In this document: positions 51,004 through 59,676 of the stretch, one piece after another | Layout of the letters: the number at the start of each line of letters is the position of its first letter | Numbering within the stretch: the first letter of the stretch is position 1 | Assembly (NCBI RefSeq): GCF_006151805.1 | Contig: NZ_VDDA01000009.1 | Location: 1-64,000 of the forward strand | Direction of reading: 5' to 3' | DNA length: 64,000 bases | DNA from: Methylobacterium terricola | Lineage (GTDB): Bacteria > Pseudomonadota > Alphaproteobacteria > Rhizobiales > Beijerinckiaceae | Translations under genes and position numbers: made by a program | Notes under the pieces: model-generated | What the model was told of the DNA's origin: nothing | Database searches by the model: none | Seen by the model: the letters and a program-made list of their open reading frames with translations, nothing else

Positions 51004-51881
51004 TGGCGACCACCGTCCCCCTGGCCGCCCCGGCGGCGACCCGCCGTCGCGGACCGCTGGCCGCCTTCCTGCGCCACCCGGGCGCGGTGATCGGCCTCGT
51101 GATCCTGGTTCTCGTCGTCGCGGCGGCGCTCCTTGCGCCGGTCCTCTACCCGACCTCGCCCTGGCGGATGGTGCAGCGGCCCTTCGTGCCGCCCTTCACC
51201 CTGGAGCGGGTGCCGCTCGGCACCGACGCGCTCGGGCGCGACATCGCCGCCGGGCTGATGCACGGGGCCGGGGTCTCGCTGATCGTCGGCCTGGTCTCGA
51301 CGCTGGCCGCCCTCCTGATCGGCGTGCCGCTCGGCGCGCTCGCCGGCTATCTCGGCGGCCGGGTCGACGACGCGCTGATGCGCTTCACCGAGCTGTTCCA
51401 GACCGTGCCGAGCTTCGCGCTCGCCATCGTGCTCGTGGCGATCCTGCAACCGTCGCTGTCCTCGATGATCTTGGCCATCGCGCTCGTGAGCTGGCCGCCG
51501 GTGACCCGGCTGGTGCGGGGCGAGGTGCTGTCGTTGCGCTCGCGCGAATACGTCCAGGCGGCGATCGTCACCGGCCAGACCACCTTCACCATCCTGCGCC
51601 GGGAGGTCCTGCCCAACACCCTCTCGCCGATCGTGGTCCTGGCCTCGCTGATGATCGCCACCGCGATCCTGCTCGAATCCTCGCTGTCGTTCCTCGGCCT
51701 GGGTGATCCGAACCGGATGTCCTGGGGCTACATGGTCGGGGCCGGCCGCACGGTGATCCGCCAGGCCTGGTGGATCACCGCCTTCCCGGGCCTGCTCATC
51801 CTGCTCACCGTGCTCGCCCTCAACCTGATCGGCGAGGGGCTGAACGACGCCCTCAACCCGCGCCTGTCCCGGGAGCGCTGA
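51003..51881 (+). CDS. ABC transporter permease, DppC type
   Basis: 292 residues from ATG 51003 (a GTG at 51000 is also in frame). Markers: PLGTDALGRDIAAGLMHGAG, TELFQTVPSFALAIVLV, the EAA-type loop EYVQAAIVTGQTTFTILRRE, and LESSLSFLGLGDPNRMSWGY. One nucleotide separates its stop from the ATPase gene. Together with the DppB-type subunit it forms the membrane channel. Confidence 0.94.
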   Translation: MATTVPLAAPAATRRRGPLAAFLRHPGAVIGLVILVLVVAAALLAPVLYPTSPWRMVQRPFVPPFTLERVPLGTDALGRDIAAGLMHGAGVSLIVGLVSTLAALLIGVPLGALAGYLGGRVDDALMRFTELFQTVPSFALAIVLVAILQPSLSSMILAIALVSWPPVTRLVRGEVLSLRSREYVQAAIVTGQTTFTILRREVLPNTLSPIVVLASLMIATAILLESSLSFLGLGDPNRMSWGYMVGAGRTVIRQAWWITAFPGLLILLTVLALNLIGEGLNDALNPRLSRER

Positions 51882-51882
51882 G

Positions 51883-53502
51883 ATGGTTGCCGACACAAGA
51901 CGGATCGCCGCCTCGGTCCGCGACTTGAGCCTCGCCCTGCCGGCAGGCGGCGACCGGGCGCATGCGGTCGACGGCGTGTCGTTCGATCTCGTGGCCGGCG
52001 AGATCCTGTGCCTCGTCGGCGAATCCGGCTCCGGCAAGTCGATGTGCGCCCATGCCCTGATGGGCCTGCTTCCCAAGGCGGTGCGGCCGGTCGGCGGCAG
52101 TATCCGCCTCGGCGAGACCGACCTGCTGGCGCAGAACGATGCCGGCTGGCGCGACACCCGCGGCCGGCGGATCGCGATGATCTTCCAGGAGCCGATGACG
52201 GCCTTGAACCCGCTGATGCGGATCGGCGACCAGATGGCCGAGATGTTCGAGGCCCATGGCCAGCTGACGCCGAAGGAGCGGCGCGCCCGCGCGGTGGCGC
52301 TCGCCGGCGAGGTCGGGCTGCCGAACCCGGAGCAGATCGTCCGCTCCTATCCGCACCAGCTCTCCGGCGGGCAGCGCCAGCGGGCGATGATCGCCATGGC
52401 GCTGGCGCTCGAACCCGCCGTGCTGGTGGCCGACGAGCCGACGACGGCCCTCGACGTCACGACCCAGGCGCAGATCCTCACGCTGATCCGCGACCTCCAG
52501 ACCCGCCGCAACATGGCGGTCCTGTTCATCACCCACGATTTCGGCGTGGTGGCGGAGATCGCCGACCGGGTGCTCGTGCTCCGCCACGGCCGGGTGGTGG
52601 AGGAAGGCCCGGCCGCCGCCGTGCTCGGCCGGCCGCAGGCCGCCTATACCCGGACCCTGCTCGCTGCGGTCCCGACCATGGACCCGCCGAACCGCCCTCC
52701 CCTCTCGGGCCCGAAGGCGGTCGAGGTGGTGGGGCTGCAAAAAACCTACGTCACCGGCGGCGGCCTCTTCCGCGCCCCGCGGCGCACGGCGGCGGCGCGG
52801 GACGTCGCCTTCGCGCTGCATCGCGGCGAGACGCTCGGCCTCGTCGGCGAATCGGGCTCGGGCAAGTCCTCGGTCGCGCGCCTCGTCATGCGGCTGATCG
52901 AGCCCGATGCCGGGAGCGTCCGCCTCGCCGACACGGACCTGACGGGGCTGCGCGGGGAGGCCCTGCGCCAGGCCCGCAGCCGGATCCAGATGGTGTTCCA
53001 GGATCCCTTCGCCTCGCTCAACCCGCGCCGCACCGTCGGTCGGATCATCGCCGACGGGCCGGTGGCCCACGGGGTGCCGCCGGCGGAGGCGATGGACCGG
53101 GCGCGCCGCCTCCTCGGCCTCGTCGGCCTCGACGAGAAGGCACTGGAGCGGTTCCCGCACGAATTCTCCGGCGGCCAGCGCCAGCGCATCGGCATCGCCC
53201 GGGCGCTCGCCCTCGAACCCGAGGTGCTGGTCGCCGACGAGGCGGTCTCGGCCCTCGACGTCTCGGTCCAGGCCCAGGTGCTGGCGCTCCTCGAGGACCT
53301 GAAGGCGCGGCTCGGCCTGTCGATGCTGTTCATCACCCACGACCTGCGGGTGGCGGCCCAGATCTGCGACCGGATCGCGGTGATGCGGCAGGGCGAGATC
53401 GTCGAGCTGAAGACCGCGAGCGCGCTGTTCGCCAATCCCGAGCATCCCTATACCCGCGCGCTGCTCGACGCGGTGCCCGGGCGGGTGCGGCAGGCGGCGT
53501 GA
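51883..53502 (+). CDS. Fused double ATP-binding protein of peptide-type ABC transporter
   Basis: 539 residues holding two complete ABC ATPase domains in one chain, as in GsiA. First domain: Walker A GESGSGKS at 46-53, signature LSGGQRQRAMIAMALALEP, Walker B VLVADEPTTALD. Second domain: Walker A GESGSGKSS at about 323-331, signature FSGGQRQRIGIARALALEP, Walker B VLVADEAVSALD. In the operon at 1967-7266 the same two domains are separate genes. It is the last gene of the second importer operon. All motifs are intact. Confidence 0.94.
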   Translation: MVADTRRIAASVRDLSLALPAGGDRAHAVDGVSFDLVAGEILCLVGESGSGKSMCAHALMGLLPKAVRPVGGSIRLGETDLLAQNDAGWRDTRGRRIAMIFQEPMTALNPLMRIGDQMAEMFEAHGQLTPKERRARAVALAGEVGLPNPEQIVRSYPHQLSGGQRQRAMIAMALALEPAVLVADEPTTALDVTTQAQILTLIRDLQTRRNMAVLFITHDFGVVAEIADRVLVLRHGRVVEEGPAAAVLGRPQAAYTRTLLAAVPTMDPPNRPPLSGPKAVEVVGLQKTYVTGGGLFRAPRRTAAARDVAFALHRGETLGLVGESGSGKSSVARLVMRLIEPDAGSVRLADTDLTGLRGEALRQARSRIQMVFQDPFASLNPRRTVGRIIADGPVAHGVPPAEAMDRARRLLGLVGLDEKALERFPHEFSGGQRQRIGIARALALEPEVLVADEAVSALDVSVQAQVLALLEDLKARLGLSMLFITHDLRVAAQICDRIAVMRQGEIVELKTASALFANPEHPYTRALLDAVPGRVRQAA

Positions 53503-53540
53503 CCGTCGATGGATGTCCGCGACGATTCCGACGCCCCCGG

Positions 53541-53678
53541 CGTCATTCCGCGGCCGCGCAGCGCCACCCGAGTTCCATGATCGCTGACGATTCAGAACAG
53601 GACGGAGCGCAATCCGTCTTGTTCTTAGGATTTGGCGGCCATGAATCCGGGTCTCGACTGCGCAGCACCGGGATGACG
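53541..53678. repeat. Degenerate GTCATTCCG element
   Basis: GTCATTCCGCGGCCGCGCAG at the left and CTGCGCAGCACCGGGATGAC at the right are weakly inverted ends around a core of about 100 nt with CATGATCGCTGACGATTC. Resembles the element at 44942-45079 but more decayed. It is in the gap between the importer and the reductase gene. Confidence 0.6.
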
Positions 53679-53730
53679 GTGCGATTTGTTGATGTGAGTG
53701 CCAAGTTACCCTACTAGACAGGTCCCGACG

Positions 53731-54672
53731 ATGAACCGCCTGCCCTGCGTGCTGCTCAGCGCCACGACCGACCTGCGCGGGCTGTTCGGCGCGGCCCTCG
53801 CCGAGATTGCCGACCGGGTCGAGATCCTGGATCACCCGGCGCCCGAACCCGAGCGGGTGCGCCTGGCGCTGGGCTGGCGCCCGCCCGCCGACGCGCTGGC
53901 GCGCTATCCCAACCTCGCGGCTCTGTGCTCGATCGCGGCCGGCGTCGACAACCTCCTCGCCTGCCCCGGGCGCCCGCCCGACCTGCCGGTGGTGCGGGTC
54001 ATCGATCCCGACCAGGCGCGGGCGATGTCGGCCTTCGTGCTCTGGCACGTCATCGGCCATCAGCGCCGCTTCGACACCTACGCGGAGAACCAGCGCGACC
54101 GGGTCTGGCGCCGCCTCTATCCCCGGGAGGCGCGCGCGGTGCCGGTCGGGATCCTCGGCCACGGCCAGATCGGCCGGCGGGTTGCGGCGGATCTCGCCGC
54201 CCTCGGCTTCCCGGTGCGGGCCTGGAGCCGCACGGCGCAAGGCGCCGGTCCCGGCATCCTCCATCATCACGGCCCGGACGGGCTCGCGGCGATGCTCGCC
54301 GAGACCGAGGTGCTGGTGAACCTGCTGCCGCTGACGGCGGAGACGCGCGGCCTTCTCGACGGCGCCCTGTTCGCGCGGCTGCGCCCGGGCGGATACCTGG
54401 TCCAGGTCGGCCGCGGCGAGCACCTGGTCGAGGCCGACCTCCTGGCCTCCCTCGCCTCCGGCCATCTCGCGGGCGCCGCCCTCGACGTGTTCGCCGCCGA
54501 ACCGCTGCCCGCCTCCCACCCGTTCTGGGGCCATCCGGCGATCCGCGTCACCCCGCACGAGGCCTGCGAAGCGAGCCCGCAGGCGGTCGCCCGCACCCTG
54601 CTCGCCACCGCCGAGGCCGTACGCGAGGGGCGGGTGCCGCCGGGCACGGTCGATGCGGCCCGCGGGTACTGA
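53731..54672 (+). CDS. D-2-hydroxyacid dehydrogenase, GhrA type
   Basis: 313 residues from ATG 53731. The NAD(P) loop is in VGILGHGQIGRRVAADLAAL, the substrate-side Arg in QVGRGEHLVEADLL, and the catalytic Glu/His region in RVTPHEACEASPQAVA. It resembles glyoxylate/hydroxypyruvate reductase A, which reduces glyoxylate or hydroxypyruvate in the cytoplasm. It is in the direction of the importer but 228 nt and a repeat away, so it may be independent. Physiological substrate not known. Confidence 0.9.
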   Translation: MNRLPCVLLSATTDLRGLFGAALAEIADRVEILDHPAPEPERVRLALGWRPPADALARYPNLAALCSIAAGVDNLLACPGRPPDLPVVRVIDPDQARAMSAFVLWHVIGHQRRFDTYAENQRDRVWRRLYPREARAVPVGILGHGQIGRRVAADLAALGFPVRAWSRTAQGAGPGILHHHGPDGLAAMLAETEVLVNLLPLTAETRGLLDGALFARLRPGGYLVQVGRGEHLVEADLLASLASGHLAGAALDVFAAEPLPASHPFWGHPAIRVTPHEACEASPQAVARTLLATAEAVREGRVPPGTVDAARGY

Positions 54673-54774
54673 GGCGTTACGCTCCGTTAACCATCCGGGG
54701 CGCAGTCTCGGAACGGAAGGGGTCGTGTCCTCTGGCGGCATGGGACGGGCGCGGGGTCGTCGATCCCCCGGCCT

Positions 54775-54792
54775 CTCTCCCACATGGGAGAG
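54775..54792. repeat. CCCTCTCCC hairpin repeat (half element)
   Basis: CTCTCCC-ACAT-GGGAGAG, a 7-bp stem with a 4-nt loop, matches the arms of the elements at 9784-9807 and 48228-48377. It lies in the gap between the reductase gene and the small membrane protein gene. Confidence 0.65.
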
Positions 54793-54892
54793 GGGAGTAC
54801 CCGCGTCATCTCGTCAGCCTGTGGGCGACTTCGCTTCGGCGTGTTGCGCGGCTAAGCTGTGCCACGGTGGCTCACTCTGAGGGGGATGGGGC

Positions 54893-55126
54893 ATGCTCGG
54901 GACTGTATCGGCCTTCCTGGCGATCCTGATGGTTCTCGCCCTGCGCAACATGGCCAAGGCGGCGCTGATGCCGGTCTACGCCGTGCGCGACATCCACCGC
55001 GGCCGCTACGTCCGCGGGCTGGTGCTGCTCTCCTGCTCGGTGCTGGCCGCCTGGTCGATCTGGTCGATGAGCCATCCGGGCCGGACCAAGGCGGCCCCGG
55101 TGGCGGCGGTGATGTATACCGGCTGA
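54893..55126 (+). CDS. Small membrane protein, unknown function
   Basis: 77 residues with two hydrophobic segments: LGTVSAFLAILMVLALRNMA at the start and LVLLSCSVLAAWSIWSM near the middle, connected by a charged loop (RDIHRGRYVRG). GAGGGGGATGGGGC precedes the ATG. A small inner-membrane protein, no family recognised. Confidence 0.6.
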   Translation: MLGTVSAFLAILMVLALRNMAKAALMPVYAVRDIHRGRYVRGLVLLSCSVLAAWSIWSMSHPGRTKAAPVAAVMYTG

Positions 55127-55379
55127 CCGCCGGCCCGCGTCACGGCTCTTTTCGCACTGCGGCATCGGCGCTGAGCGCTTCGCGCTGGCGTTCGGCGGCG
55201 TTCGGCCCCATATCCTCGCTCGCGTCGCGCGCCCGCCCGTTCGAGGCAGGCCCCCGACCTGGCGCCCGAAGGACCGCCATCGCCCGATCGATCCCCCCTC
55301 GCGGCGCGGGCCGCATGTCGCGCGGCCTCAAGCCGCGCTCCGACGCCGTGCGCCCCGCCGCCAAGAAGAGTCAACGACC

Positions 55380-55610
55380 ATGCTGCGTTCGAAGCAGAAG
55401 CCGAAGGTGCAGGATACCGGCTTCGTCCTGTTCGACGTCTATTACGAGGACGGCTCGCGCCGCTCCAACCGGCGGGTGCCGCGCACCGCGACCCTCGAGC
55501 ACGACGCCGATGCCGCCATCCGCCAGGTGATCGAGGAGCAGGACCGCGACATCGCCGAGAAGTCGGGCCGGCCGCCGCTCGCCATCACCAAGATCGTCCG
55601 CTCGGCCTGA
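55380..55610 (+). CDS. Small soluble protein, unknown function
   Basis: 76 residues, basic N-terminus (LRSKQKPKVQDTGFVLFDVY) and a charged helical C-terminus (AAIRQVIEEQDRDIAEKSG). It has no Cys and no signal peptide. Its composition and codon bias are those of a real gene. I recognise no family. The 253-nt gap before it holds nothing that I can identify. Confidence 0.6.
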   Translation: MLRSKQKPKVQDTGFVLFDVYYEDGSRRSNRRVPRTATLEHDADAAIRQVIEEQDRDIAEKSGRPPLAITKIVRSA

Positions 55611-55656
55611 GCGACCGCCAGGACGGGGCCGGCGGCTTCCCAGGCGACCGGCCCCG

Positions 55657-55872
55657 TTACCGCTTCGCTCCTCTGGCCGCCGCGGGCATCGTCGACAGCT
55701 GGCGGTGGAGCCGCCTCAAGCCGCGATCGTCCCGCGCGCACAGGTCGTGCTGCGTCATGGCGTCGAGCTGTCGTTGCAGACGATCCTGAGGGCCAAGCGC
55801 CCCAGCCAGAACCGCGTCGGCCCCCAGCAGGCTCAAGCCCGCCGCAACACAGAATCCGATGCGCCCGATCAT
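55657..55872 (-). CDS. Small secreted protein, unknown function
   Basis: 71 residues from ATG 55872. The N-terminus (IGRIGFCVAAGLSLLGADAV) looks like a signal peptide. The mature part is Arg/Gln-rich with two short repeats of an RLxRQL type (DRLQRQLDAMTQHD, RRLHRQLSTMPAA). It is convergent with the previous gene. Support is compositional only. Confidence 0.45.
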   Translation of the reverse strand: MIGRIGFCVAAGLSLLGADAVLAGALGPQDRLQRQLDAMTQHDLCARDDRGLRRLHRQLSTMPAAARGAKR

Positions 55873-55948
55873 GCTCGTCCCCGACCTTCGTGGGCGAAGC
55901 GTTGCCCGGAAAGGTAAAGGTCGCCGCAACGGAAGCGGCGCGGCGGTG

Positions 55949-56713
55949 TCACACCGTCAGGAGCGCGTAGACATCGCCCGAATTCGCCTCCCGCGGCAGC
56001 TCCATCAGGGCCGCCGCCATCTCTTCCCGGCCGACCCAGCGGCCGAAATGCAAGGTCTGGCTCTCCCCGAGAGCGACGTCGAAGCCGTAGGCGCCCAGGG
56101 CCGCCAGCCGGTCGAGGCAGCGCAAGGCCACCTCGCGGGCGATGGTGGTGAACTCGAAGGACAGGGCCGGCAGCGGCACCGACAATCCCGCCAGGACCCG
56201 GTCCTCGACCCCCTCGACGTCGATCTTCACGAAGGCCGGGCGCCCATGCGCTGCCACCAGCCGGTCGAGGGTCGTGGCCGGCACGGTGATCGCTCGGTCC
56301 CAGACCTGCCCCTCCCAGCCCGGCGCGCCCGAGGCCCGCGCGACGAAGTCGGCGGAGACCGACGACACGGTCGGGTTCGCCGCGTTGAGATGGAACACGA
56401 CCTCGCCGGCCGCGTCGCCCACCGCCTCCGCGATCAGCGTCACCGCGGGATCGCGGCCGTGGAGCAGGCGCAGGGCCCGGGCCGGCCCGGGCTGCGGCTC
56501 CATCGCCACGACCCGGGCGCCGAGGCGGCGGAACGACGCCACCCGGTCGCCGACATGGGCCCCGACATCGAACACCAGGTCGCCCGGCCGCACGAAGCGG
56601 CGGTAGAGCGCGTCCATCGCGGCGCGGGGCGCGCCCTCGCCGCGATAGAGCCGCAGCGAGCGGCCGGTCGCGACGGCGGTTCCCTTGGGGCGGATCACCT
56701 TGGGACGGGTCAT
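55949..56713 (-). CDS. FkbM-family methyltransferase
   Basis: 254 residues. The AdoMet-binding motif I is LVFDVGAHVGDRVASFRRLG; FVKIDVEGVEDRVLAGL is the FkbM signature, and ALSFEFTTIAREVA follows. Family members O-methylate sugars, glycans or other small hydroxyls. CCGGAGC precedes ATG 56713. It is followed downstream by the small secreted gene and preceded upstream, in the same direction, by the dehydratase gene 31 nt away. The acceptor is unknown. Confidence 0.88.
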   Translation of the reverse strand: MTRPKVIRPKGTAVATGRSLRLYRGEGAPRAAMDALYRRFVRPGDLVFDVGAHVGDRVASFRRLGARVVAMEPQPGPARALRLLHGRDPAVTLIAEAVGDAAGEVVFHLNAANPTVSSVSADFVARASGAPGWEGQVWDRAITVPATTLDRLVAAHGRPAFVKIDVEGVEDRVLAGLSVPLPALSFEFTTIAREVALRCLDRLAALGAYGFDVALGESQTLHFGRWVGREEMAAALMELPREANSGDVYALLTV

Positions 56714-56744
56714 CGGATGCTCCGGGCTCTTCCCCGGAGCCCTA

Positions 56745-58541
56745 TCAGTAGATCGCCGGCTCGGGCACCGGGGCGCCGTACTCGGTGCGCAGGAAGTCGA
56801 AGTCGCAGCCCTCGTCCGCCTGCTGGATGTGACGCGAGAACATCACGCCGTAGCCGCGCTCGTAGCGCGGGGCCGGCGGGGTCCAGGCGGCGCGGCGGCT
56901 CTCCAGCTCCTCGTCCGACACCTCCATGCGGATCGAGCGGGCCTCGACGTCGATGCTGACGATGTCGCCGGTGCGCAAGAGCGCCAGCGGCCCGCCGATG
57001 AAGGATTCCGGCGCGACGTGGAGCACGCAGGCGCCGTAGCTGGTGCCGCTCATCCGCGCATCCGACAGGCGCAGCATGTCGCGGTGGCCCTCCTTGAGCA
57101 GCTTCTTCGGCATCGGCAGCATGCCCCATTCCGGCATGCCCGGCCCCCCCTGCGGCCCGGCATTGCGCAGGACCAGCACGTGGTCGGCGGTGACGTCGAG
57201 GCTCTCGTCGTCGATCGCAGCCTTCAACGACGGGTAATCGTCGAAGACCAGGGCCGGGCCGGCATGCTTGAGGAAGCGCTGGTCCATCGCCGCCGGCTTG
57301 ATGACGCATCCGCTCGGGGCGAGGTTTCCTTTGAGCACCGCGAGCGAGCCCTGGCCGTAGACCGGGTTCGACAGCGGCCGGATCACGTCGGGATTGTGGA
57401 CCTTGGCGCCGTCGATCACCGCGCCGAGCGTCTGGCCGCTGACGGTCAGGCAGTCGAGATGCAGGTGCTCGCGGATCTCGTTCATCAGCGCCCGGATGCC
57501 GCCGGCGTAGAAGAAATCCTCCATCAGGTAGGTGTTGCCGCTGGGACGGACGTTGCCGATCACCGGGACGACCCGGCTGTAGCGCTCGAAATCGTCGAGG
57601 CCGACGGCGTGGCCGGCCCGGCGCGCCATGGCGATCAGGTGGATGATCGCGTTGGTCGAGCAGCCCATCGCCATGGCGACCGCGATGGCGTTCTCGTAGG
57701 CCTCGCGGGTCTGGATCCGCCGGGGGGTGAGGTCCTCCCACACCATGTCGACGATGCGCCGGCCGGATTCCGAGCACAGGCGGATATGGCCGGCATCCGC
57801 CGCGGGAATCGACGAGCCGCCGGGCAGCACCATGCCGACGGCTTCCGCGATCGCCGTCATGGTCGAGGCCGTGCCCATCGTCATGCAGGTGCCGTAGGAG
57901 CGGGCGATGCCGCCCTCGATCCCGAGCCAGTCCTGGTCGGTGATCTTGCCGGCGCGCAATTCGTCCCAGTACTTCCAGCTGTCGGAGCCCGAGCCCAGCA
58001 CCTTGCCCTGCCAGTTGCCGCGCAGCATGGGACCCGCCGGGATGTAGATCGCCGGCAGGTTCATGCTGGTGGCGCCGAGGAGCAGGCCCGGCGTGGACTT
58101 GTCGCAGCCGCCCATCAGCACCGCGCCGTCGACCGGGTGGGAGCGCAACAGCTCCTCGGTCTCCATCGCCAGCATGTTGCGGTAGAGCATGGTGGTCGGC
58201 TTGACGAAGCTCTCGGAGACCGAGATCGCCGGCAGCTCCACGGGGAAGCCCCCCGCCATCAGGATCCCGCGCTTCACGTCGTCGACGCGATGCTTGAAAT
58301 GGGCGTGGCAGGGCTGGAGGTCGGACCAGGTGTTGAGGATCGCGATGACCGGCTTGCCCGTCCATTCCTCGGGGGCGTAGCCCATCTGCATCGCCCGCGA
58401 GCGGTGCCCGAAGGAGCGCAGGTCCGCCGGGCCGAACCAGCGGGCGGAGCGCAAGGAGGCGGAATCGCGGCGCACGACCTGCGGGCCGTCCGGGATGGCG
58501 CCGGGCTCGAGGTCGGGCGGGGGGAGCGGATCGCGGGCCAT
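56745..58541 (-). CDS. IlvD/Edd-family dehydratase (arabonate dehydratase-like)
   Basis: 598 residues from ATG 58541; a TTG at 58550 lies closer to AGGAG. Iron-sulfur ligands are seen in LMGGCDKSTPG and YGTCMTMGTASTM, plus an upstream Cys in SDLQPCHAHFK. The C-terminal barrel has SDARMSGTSYGACVLHVAPES. Sugar-acid dehydratases of this branch convert L-arabonate and related aldonates to 2-keto-3-deoxy acids. The gene is upstream of FkbM and downstream of the NMT1-type importer, which may bring in its substrate. Specific substrate not provable here. Confidence 0.9.
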   Translation of the reverse strand: MARDPLPPPDLEPGAIPDGPQVVRRDSASLRSARWFGPADLRSFGHRSRAMQMGYAPEEWTGKPVIAILNTWSDLQPCHAHFKHRVDDVKRGILMAGGFPVELPAISVSESFVKPTTMLYRNMLAMETEELLRSHPVDGAVLMGGCDKSTPGLLLGATSMNLPAIYIPAGPMLRGNWQGKVLGSGSDSWKYWDELRAGKITDQDWLGIEGGIARSYGTCMTMGTASTMTAIAEAVGMVLPGGSSIPAADAGHIRLCSESGRRIVDMVWEDLTPRRIQTREAYENAIAVAMAMGCSTNAIIHLIAMARRAGHAVGLDDFERYSRVVPVIGNVRPSGNTYLMEDFFYAGGIRALMNEIREHLHLDCLTVSGQTLGAVIDGAKVHNPDVIRPLSNPVYGQGSLAVLKGNLAPSGCVIKPAAMDQRFLKHAGPALVFDDYPSLKAAIDDESLDVTADHVLVLRNAGPQGGPGMPEWGMLPMPKKLLKEGHRDMLRLSDARMSGTSYGACVLHVAPESFIGGPLALLRTGDIVSIDVEARSIRMEVSDEELESRRAAWTPPAPRYERGYGVMFSRHIQQADEGCDFDFLRTEYGAPVPEPAIY

Positions 58542-58600
58542 TTTGTCCAAGGCTCCTGATGGGTGTCGTTCGTTCTATCGCCGGGGCACGCCGCCCTGAA

Positions 58601-58770
58601 CCCTCCCCCCCCTCTGCGGGGGAGGGTGCCCCACGGAGTGGGGCGGGAGAGGGGACGCCGCTTACGGAGAGGTCGCGACCTTCATGGAGGCTGCGATCTG
58701 AACCAGCGTGGCGCTGCCCCTCTCCCGGCCCCCATTCGGGGGCCACCCTCCCCCCGCAGAGGGGGGAGGG
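58601..58770. repeat. CCCTCCCC composite repeat, copy 1
   Basis: Left end 58601-58626 (CCCTCCCC ... GGGGGAGGG) and right end 58746-58770 (CCCTCCCC ... GGGGGAGGG) are near-perfect inverted copies of each other, about 25 bp. Between lie GACGCCGCTTACGGAGAGG and AACCAGCGTGGCGCTG, which match 34227-34378 in altered form. It fills most of the gap between the dehydratase start and the permease stop. Confidence 0.75.
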
Positions 58771-58777
58771 TTGGGCC

Positions 58778-59641
58778 TCAGTGCTGCAAGCCCCATTTCT
58801 GCACCGTCCGCCGCTCCAGCGTGCGGAAGATCAGGTTCTCGACCACGAGGCCGATGATGATCACGGTCAGCAGGCCGGCGAACACCGCCGGAATGTCGAG
58901 GAGGTTGCGGTTCTCGAAGATGAACCAGCCCAGGCCTCCCGCCCCCGACGACACGCCGAAGACCAGCTCCGCCGCGATCAGGGTGCGCCAGGCGAAGGCC
59001 CAGCCGATCTTGAGGCCGGTGAGGATCGACGGGAAGGCCGCCGGGATCAGGATCTTGGTGACGTAGGGCAGGCCCTTGAGGCCATAGTTGCGCCCGACCA
59101 TCCGCAGCGTGTTCGACACCCCGCGGAAGCCCGAATGGGTGTTGAGCGCCACCGCCCACAAGACCGAGTGGACCAGCACGAAGACCAGGCTGCCGTTGCC
59201 GAGGCCGAACCAGATCAGCGCCAGCGGCAGGAGCGCGATGGCCGGCAGCGGATTGAACATCGCCGTCATCGTCTCGAGGAAGTCGGTGCCGATGCGGGTC
59301 GAGATCGCCAGCATGGTCAGCGTCGCGGCGAGCAGGATGCCGGCGACGTAGCCCATCAGCAGCACCTTGATCGACGACAGCGCCCGGCTCGGGATCGTGC
59401 CGTCGATCGTCTGCTGCCAGAGCGTCGTGACGGTGTCGGAGAAGGTCGGGAACAGCAGCGGGTTGTCGAGGATCCGGGCATAGATCTCCCAGACCAGCGC
59501 CAGCACGACGATGATCACGGTCTTGCGGACGAAGCCGCTGTTCCACAGGATCTCGGCGGTGCCGAGCTGGCGCTCGACCGCGCCGTCGGCGGCGGGCGCC
59601 GCCTCGCTCATGATGATGCGGGCCGGCATGGTGGTGCTCAT
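58778..59641 (-). CDS. ABC transporter permease, SsuC/TauC type
   Basis: 287 residues from ATG 59641, GAGAGGC upstream. Six hydrophobic segments with VIIVVLALVWEIYARILDNP at the first, the EAA-type loop GVSNTLRMVGRNYGLKGLP, and FAWRTLIAAELVFGVSSGAGG, the usual signature. The transporter group imports sulfonates, taurine, nitrate or thiamine precursors; the downstream dehydratase suggests a sugar acid or other carboxylate. Its ATPase gene is 35 nt upstream in the operon. Confidence 0.93.
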   Translation of the reverse strand: MSTTMPARIIMSEAAPAADGAVERQLGTAEILWNSGFVRKTVIIVVLALVWEIYARILDNPLLFPTFSDTVTTLWQQTIDGTIPSRALSSIKVLLMGYVAGILLAATLTMLAISTRIGTDFLETMTAMFNPLPAIALLPLALIWFGLGNGSLVFVLVHSVLWAVALNTHSGFRGVSNTLRMVGRNYGLKGLPYVTKILIPAAFPSILTGLKIGWAFAWRTLIAAELVFGVSSGAGGLGWFIFENRNLLDIPAVFAGLLTVIIIGLVVENLIFRTLERRTVQKWGLQH

Positions 59642-59676
59642 GGCTTGCCTCTCAGGCGCGATCGATGCAGGCGCGA

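Noticed and set aside
51853..54783. A long open frame (about 975 codons) on the - strand
   Set aside because: Antisense to the fused ATPase and the GhrA-type gene; composition typical of a codon-bias shadow.
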